This document shows positions 59,665 to 64,000 of a stretch of DNA of 64,000 nucleotides, piece by piece; position 1 is the first letter of the stretch; the number at the start of each line of letters is the position of its first letter. The position numbers were made by a program, and so were the translations under genes. The notes beneath the pieces are model-generated. The model was not told where the DNA came from, did not search any database, and saw only the letters and a list, made by a program, of their open reading frames with translations. This DNA comes from an uncultured Tenacibaculum sp. (GTDB taxonomy: Bacteria; Bacteroidota; Bacteroidia; Flavobacteriales; Flavobacteriaceae), in NCBI GenBank assembly GCA_947501615.1, contig CANMWK010000020.1:1-64000 (forward strand), given 5' to 3'.

Positions 59665-60864
59665 ATGATTATAGAACCAAGAACTAGAGGATTTATCTGT
59701 CTGACATCTCACCCAGTAGGATGTGAGCAAAATGTAAAAAATCAGATAGCATACATTCAGTCTAAAGAAAAAATTGAAGGAGCTAAAAAAGTACTAGTAA
59801 TAGGTGCTTCAACAGGTTTTGGATTAGCATCAAGAATAACAAGTGCATTTGGTTCAGATGCAGCTACTATTGGGGTATTCTTTGATAAACCAGCAAGTGA
59901 AGGTAGACCAGCATCACCAGGTTTTTACAATACTGCAGCTTTCGAAAAAGAAGCAATAAAAGCAGGTTTGTATGCTAAAAGTATTAACGGAGATGCGTTT
60001 TCTAATGAAGTTAAAGATCAAGTAGTACAATTAATCAAAGAAGATTTAGGTCAGGTTAATCTTGTGATTTATAGTTTAGCATCACCAGTAAGAACACATC
60101 CAGAAACAGGAAAAAGATACAAGTCGGTATTGAAACCAATCGGTGGAGAATTTTCTAATAAAACAGTAGATTTTCATACAGGAAAAGTATCTGAAATATC
60201 AATTAAGCCGGCAGAAGGAGATGATATTGAGAACACAGTAACCGTAATGGGAGGTGAAGACTGGAAAATGTGGATGGATACCTTAAAAGCTGAAAATTTA
60301 TTAGCTGAAGGAGCTACTACTGTAGCGTATTCATATATTGGTCCATCATTAACTGAGGCAGTATATAGAAAAGGAACTATTGGTGCAGCTAAAGACCATT
60401 TAGAAGCAACTGCGTTTACAATCACAGATGATTTAAAGTCAATTGGAGGTAAGGCATATGTTTCAGTAAATAAAGCATTAGTTACTCAAGCTAGTTCTGC
60501 TATTCCTGTAATTCCATTGTATATTTCGTTATTGTTTAAAGTAATGAAAGAGAAGGGAATTCATGAAGGGTGTATTGAGCAGATTGAGCGTTTATACAGT
60601 GAGCGTTTATTTGGAGGAAGTTTAGATTTAGATGATAAAGGAAGAATTAGAATTGATGATTGGGAAATGAGAGAGGATGTTCAGACTGAAATTACTAAAC
60701 TTTGGGAGCAAGCAACTACAGAAAACTTAGCTGAATTAGGAGATTTAAAAGGGTATAGTGATGACTTTTTTAATTTATTCGGATTTAAAGTTGAAGGTAT
60801 AGATTACAAAGAAGATGTAAATGAATTGGTAGAAATACCAAGTATTGCTAATGTAACAATTTAA
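59665..60864 (+). CDS. fabV: Trans-2-enoyl-ACP/CoA reductase FabV
   Basis: A 399-residue NADH-dependent enoyl reductase completing the fatty-acid elongation cycle. It begins MIIEPRTRGFICLTSHPVGC, then has the nucleotide-binding VLVIGASTGFGLASRI and FDKPASEGRPASPGFYNTAA. The family's Y-x8-K active site is Y234 to K243 (YRKGTIGAAK), and IPVIPLYISLLFKVMK follows. Length is normal. FabV enzymes are typically poorly sensitive to triclosan. A palindrome just upstream may regulate it. Confidence 0.96.
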   Translation: MIIEPRTRGFICLTSHPVGCEQNVKNQIAYIQSKEKIEGAKKVLVIGASTGFGLASRITSAFGSDAATIGVFFDKPASEGRPASPGFYNTAAFEKEAIKAGLYAKSINGDAFSNEVKDQVVQLIKEDLGQVNLVIYSLASPVRTHPETGKRYKSVLKPIGGEFSNKTVDFHTGKVSEISIKPAEGDDIENTVTVMGGEDWKMWMDTLKAENLLAEGATTVAYSYIGPSLTEAVYRKGTIGAAKDHLEATAFTITDDLKSIGGKAYVSVNKALVTQASSAIPVIPLYISLLFKVMKEKGIHEGCIEQIERLYSERLFGGSLDLDDKGRIRIDDWEMREDVQTEITKLWEQATTENLAELGDLKGYSDDFFNLFGFKVEGIDYKEDVNELVEIPSIANVTI

Positions 60865-60947
60865 GAAATTAGGAGTTTTAAACTTAATGTTTAATCGATT
60901 TCGGTCGAAAGCTTTAAGATAAATCTCATTTTCATTAAAAAAATAAG

Positions 60948-60978
60948 CCTCATAGTTTTTATTGCTATGAGGTTTTTT
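60948..60978 (+). terminator. Rho-independent terminator after fabV
   Basis: Stem CCTCATAG/CTATGAGG (60948-60955 and 60965-60972) with a 9-base loop and a run of six T. Confidence 0.85.
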
Positions 60979-61005
60979 ATATCTTAATTATTATAAAATG
61001 TTTAT

Positions 61006-61482
61006 ATGAAACCAGCTTCAATAAAAACAATAAAAGACGAATTAAAACATAAAAATGCTGATGAATTATTAGAATTGTGTCTTACATTAACTCGTTTTAA
61101 AAAAGAAAATAAAGAATTACTAACGTATTTATTGTTTGAAGCTCATGATGAAGATAGATATATTGAAACTGTAAAATTAGAAATAGACGAAATGTTTAGT
61201 GACATAAACACGAAAAGCTTTTTCTATATTAGAAAGAGCGTTCGTAAAATTTTGACTTCAATAAAAAAGCAAATTCGTTATTCTAAAAAGAAAAGTACAG
61301 AGGTAGAGTTATTATTGTATTTCTGTTTAAAACTAAAATATTTTAAACCTTCAATAAAAAGAAGTCCAAGACTTCAAAAAGTATTCGAAACTCAAATTCG
61401 ATTAGCTAAAAAAGCAATGCTCACTTTACACGAAGATCTGCAATACGACTATAATATGCTATTAGAAGAGCTTGAGAATTAA
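61006..61482 (+). CDS. Conserved helical protein of unknown function
   Basis: A 158-residue, lysine- and leucine-rich, all-helical soluble protein: TIKDELKHKNADELLELCLT, LTYLLFEAHDEDRYIETVKL, FFYIRKSVRKILTSIKKQIR and a C-terminal MLTLHEDLQYDYNMLLEELE. I recall similar proteins in Flavobacteriia without a known role. It is a single gene between fabV and acs. Confidence 0.7.
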   Translation: MKPASIKTIKDELKHKNADELLELCLTLTRFKKENKELLTYLLFEAHDEDRYIETVKLEIDEMFSDINTKSFFYIRKSVRKILTSIKKQIRYSKKKSTEVELLLYFCLKLKYFKPSIKRSPRLQKVFETQIRLAKKAMLTLHEDLQYDYNMLLEELEN

Positions 61483-61637
61483 ACTATTTCTATGTAATTA
61501 TTCTAGATATTCAATAAATAAACTTTTTTTAAGAAAAGAGGAGTTAAACTATTGATTAATACTTTTCGATTTAAAGTGTGATTTTCTTAAGATTTGTTGC
61601 TAAATATTATCGATGTTCTAATAAAAACAATAAATTT

Positions 61638-61661
61638 ATGGAACAAATAAATCGAACATGA
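61638..61661 (+). other. Seven-codon leader ORF overlapping the acs start
   Basis: ATG GAA CAA ATA AAT CGA ACA TGA encodes MEQINRT. Its TGA overlaps the acs ATG as ATGA, an arrangement that permits termination-reinitiation. No other feature shows that it is translated. The remaining gap 61483-61637 is AT-rich, without a clear promoter box. Confidence 0.25.
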
Positions 61662-63568
61662 GTAACTACCACATAAAAAACTTAGAAGAATATTTTCAAG
61701 TATACAGAAGATCAGTAAGAAACCCAGAAAATTTTTGGGAAGAAATTGCTGAAGAACATTTTCTTTGGAGAAAAAGATGGAATAATGTGTTAAGTTGGGA
61801 TTTTACGAAGCCTGAAGTAAAATGGTTCGAAGGCGCAGAATTAAATATTACAGAAAATTGTATCGATCGCCACTTAGTAACCAGAGGCGAAAAAACAGCA
61901 ATACTTTTTGAACCTAATAATCCAGACGAAGCTGCAGAACACATTACATATCGCGATTTATACAAAAGAGTAAATAAATTAGCTAATGTTTTAAAAGCAA
62001 AAGGAATTAAAAAAGGAGATCGTGTTTGTATCTATTTACCAATGATTCCAGAACTTGCTGTTTCTCTTTTAGCTTGTGCAAGAATTGGAGCAATACATTC
62101 AGTTGTTTTTGCTGGTTTTTCTTCAACAGCGTTGGCAACAAGAATTAATGATGCCGAATGTAAAATGGTAATTACTTCTGATGGTTCTTACAGAGGAAGC
62201 AAAACGATCGATTTAAAAGGTATTGTTGATGAAGCTTTAGAAGAATGCCCTTGTATAGAAAACGTTTTGGTTGTAAAAAGAATCAATTTAGAAATAAATA
62301 TTGTTGAAGGAAGAGATCAATGGTTACAACCATTATTAGATGAAGCTTCAGACGAATGCGAGGCAGAAATTATGAATGCAGAAGATCCTCTTTTTATACT
62401 GTATACTTCTGGTTCTACAGGAAAGCCAAAAGGAATGTTACATACAACAGCGGGTTATATGGTTTATACTGCGTACACATTCAAAAACGTTTTTCAGTAC
62501 AGAGAAAATGATGTGTATTGGTGTACTGCAGATATTGGTTGGATTACAGGACATAGTTATATTGTATACGGACCGTTAGCAAATGGAGCTACAACTGTAA
62601 TGTTTGAAGGAGTTCCAAGTTACCCAGATTATAGTCGATTTTGGCAAATTGTTGAAAAACATAAAGTGAATCAGTTTTACACAGCGCCAACAGCAATTAG
62701 AGCGTTAGCAAAAGAAGGTTTATCTCATGTAGAATCAAGTGATTTGTCGTCATTAAAAATTTTAGGAACCGTTGGGGAACCTATTAATGAAGAAGCTTGG
62801 CACTGGTACGATGATAATATTGGGAAAAGAAAAAGTCCAATTGTAGATACCTGGTGGCAAACAGAAACTGGTGGAATTATGATTACTCCAATTCCTTTTT
62901 CTACACCAACAAAACCTACTTATGCAACATTACCATTTCCTGGAATTCAGCCAGTATTAATGGATGCTGAAGGAAATGAAATTAAAGGAAATCAAGTAGA
63001 AGGGCGATTATGTGTTAAATTTCCTTGGCCTTCCATGGCGAGAACAATTTGGGGAAATCATGAACGCTACAGAAATACATATTTCTCAACTTTTGAAAAT
63101 AAATATTTTACAGGAGATGGAGCTTTACGAGATGAAGTTGGTTATTACAGAATTACAGGTAGAGTAGATGATGTTATTATTGTTTCAGGGCATAATTTAG
63201 GAACCGCTCCAATAGAAGATGCAATTAACGAGCATCCAGCTGTTGCAGAATCAGCTATTGTTGGGTTTCCACACGACATTAAAGGAAATGCATTATATGG
63301 TTATGTGATTTTAAAAGACACAGGCGAATCGCGTAATCAAGAAAATTTAAGAAAAGAAATCAATCAAATTATAACCGAGCAAGTCGGACCAATTGCAAAG
63401 TTAGATAGAATTCAATTTACACAAGGATTGCCAAAAACACGTTCTGGAAAAATCATGAGGAGAATTTTAAGAAAGATTGCTTCTAATGATATTAGTAACC
63501 TTGGCGATACGAGTACTTTACTAAATCCAGAAGTAGTTCAAGGAATAATAGATGAGGTTTTAGTATAA
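61658..63568 (+). CDS. acs: Acetyl-CoA synthetase
   Basis: A 636-residue AMP-forming acetate-CoA ligase. The P-loop-like AMP-binding motif is YTSGSTGKPKGMLHT near residues 248-262. Then come VDTWWQTETGGIMITP (acetate pocket), YFTGDGALRDEVGYYRITGR (hinge region) and the C-terminal KTRSGKIMRRILR, whose lysine near residue 597 is the conserved acetylation site. The length is normal. It converts acetate, ATP and CoA to acetyl-CoA. It is ended by a strong hairpin. Confidence 0.97.
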   Translation: MSNYHIKNLEEYFQVYRRSVRNPENFWEEIAEEHFLWRKRWNNVLSWDFTKPEVKWFEGAELNITENCIDRHLVTRGEKTAILFEPNNPDEAAEHITYRDLYKRVNKLANVLKAKGIKKGDRVCIYLPMIPELAVSLLACARIGAIHSVVFAGFSSTALATRINDAECKMVITSDGSYRGSKTIDLKGIVDEALEECPCIENVLVVKRINLEINIVEGRDQWLQPLLDEASDECEAEIMNAEDPLFILYTSGSTGKPKGMLHTTAGYMVYTAYTFKNVFQYRENDVYWCTADIGWITGHSYIVYGPLANGATTVMFEGVPSYPDYSRFWQIVEKHKVNQFYTAPTAIRALAKEGLSHVESSDLSSLKILGTVGEPINEEAWHWYDDNIGKRKSPIVDTWWQTETGGIMITPIPFSTPTKPTYATLPFPGIQPVLMDAEGNEIKGNQVEGRLCVKFPWPSMARTIWGNHERYRNTYFSTFENKYFTGDGALRDEVGYYRITGRVDDVIIVSGHNLGTAPIEDAINEHPAVAESAIVGFPHDIKGNALYGYVILKDTGESRNQENLRKEINQIITEQVGPIAKLDRIQFTQGLPKTRSGKIMRRILRKIASNDISNLGDTSTLLNPEVVQGIIDEVLV

Positions 63569-63592
63569 TATTAAATAATTCTTAAAAGAAAC

Positions 63593-63621
63593 ATAGCTAC
63601 TTTCGGGTAGCTATTTTTTTT
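63593..63621 (+). terminator. Rho-independent terminator after acs
   Basis: Stem ATAGCTAC/GTAGCTAT (63593-63600 and 63607-63614) with loop TTTCGG and eight T. Confidence 0.9.
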
Positions 63622-63657
63622 GTAACTTATTTACCTCAATTATAAACCAACAAATAA

Positions 63658-64000
63658 ATGCCAACCTATAATCTAAAAATCAACGGTGAATTGGTTACAG
63701 TTACTGCCGATTCAGATACCCCTTTACTTTGGATATTAAGAGATGAATTAAATTTAGTAGGAACAAAATTTGGATGCGGTATAGCTCAATGTGGTGCTTG
63801 TACTGTTCATGTAGATGGCCTAGCTACTAGAAGTTGTCAATTACAAGTCTCTATGTTAGATAAAGAAGAAATTACAACTATTGAAGGACTTTCTAAAGAA
63901 GGAGATCATCCTTTACAAGAAGCTTGGAAGGAAGTTGATGTGCCACAATGCGGGTATTGTCAAGCTGGACAAATTATGACTGCTGCTTCTTTTCTAAAAG
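63658..64000 (+). CDS. 2Fe-2S subunit of a molybdenum hydroxylase (IorA-like), cut by window end
   Basis: The first 114 codons of a small xanthine-dehydrogenase-family iron-sulfur subunit. The plant-ferredoxin-type cluster is CGIAQCGACTVHVDG with a following cysteine in TRSCQL; the second cluster begins with VPQCGYCQAGQIM. MPTYNLKINGELVTV and LLWILRDELNLVGTKFGCG are typical of isoquinoline 1-oxidoreductase-type alpha subunits. The large molybdopterin subunit is expected just downstream, outside the window. The substrate cannot be predicted. Confidence 0.9.
   Translation, partial: MPTYNLKINGELVTVTADSDTPLLWILRDELNLVGTKFGCGIAQCGACTVHVDGLATRSCQLQVSMLDKEEITTIEGLSKEGDHPLQEAWKEVDVPQCGYCQAGQIMTAASFLK

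Overview
The window is AT-rich DNA from a member of the Bacteroidota, almost certainly a marine-type Flavobacteriia. The evidence is the set of lineage-specific families present: a type IX secretion (T9SS) type B C-terminal domain, PorP/SprF, a PorE-like OmpA protein, GldF/GldG, a fused cyclophilin-FKBP, and starts that lack Shine-Dalgarno sequences but sometimes have TAnnTTTG -7 boxes. I see no rRNA, tRNA, CRISPR array or transposase gene.

Layout. (1) 1-7040: the 3' part of a giant T9SS-exported repeat adhesin with ten near-identical 98-residue repeats, followed by its PorP/SprF partner and a PorE-like OmpA protein. (2) 7096-13093: a small membrane protein, then a tight minus-strand operon of a 2-oxoadipate dioxygenase/decarboxylase (HglS/DUF1338), an Lrp/AsnC regulator, a Dph6-like ATP-pyrophosphatase and a YdiJ-type FAD/Fe-S D-2-hydroxyacid dehydrogenase. 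Together these can be read as the last steps of lysine catabolism (2-oxoadipate to D-2-hydroxyglutarate to 2-oxoglutarate). (3) 13392-23498: a frame-disrupted YqaE/Pmp3 gene, a secreted M14-type carboxypeptidase, CsaA, an Mpo1-like protein, two secreted TonB-C paralogues, a dual-family prolyl isomerase, an outer-membrane-type protein whose start codon lies inside a palindromic repeat element, and release factor 3.

(4) 23740-52394: a complete extracellular contractile injection system (eCIS, relatives: PVC, Afp, AlgoCIS), about 28.7 kb, all on the plus strand. In order it encodes a Pvc16-like cap/terminator protein, an unrecognised protein, one sheath with a large insertion, two tube proteins, a tiny DUF5908-like protein, a LysM hub protein, a VgrG-like spike, a PAAR tip, gp25, baseplate J, a Pvc12-like baseplate protein, a 1539-residue protein in the tail-fibre position, a tape-measure protein with about 115-residue repeats, two putative cargo proteins and a AAA+ ATPase. 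The first cargo carries a DUF4157 (eCIS-core) HExxH domain. The second is a 1512-residue protein with a membrane-active-looking middle and a C-terminal non-specific-nuclease-like domain. Both cargo proteins share an N-terminal motif at almost the same position, a candidate loading signal. No immunity gene lies next to the nuclease.

(5) 52501-64000: gliding genes gldG and gldF, a 7-bp repeat array, an antibiotic-biosynthesis-monooxygenase-type protein, a SAM hydroxide adenosyltransferase, phoH, a membrane protein, purC, two small conserved proteins, fabV behind a perfect 18-bp palindrome, a helical protein, acetyl-CoA synthetase, and the start of a 2Fe-2S molybdenum-hydroxylase subunit cut by the window edge.

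The most promising material is the eCIS locus: the cargo pair and their shared motif, the enlarged sheath, the unknown structural proteins and the repeats inside the operon. Family assignments are from reading the proteins, without database searches.
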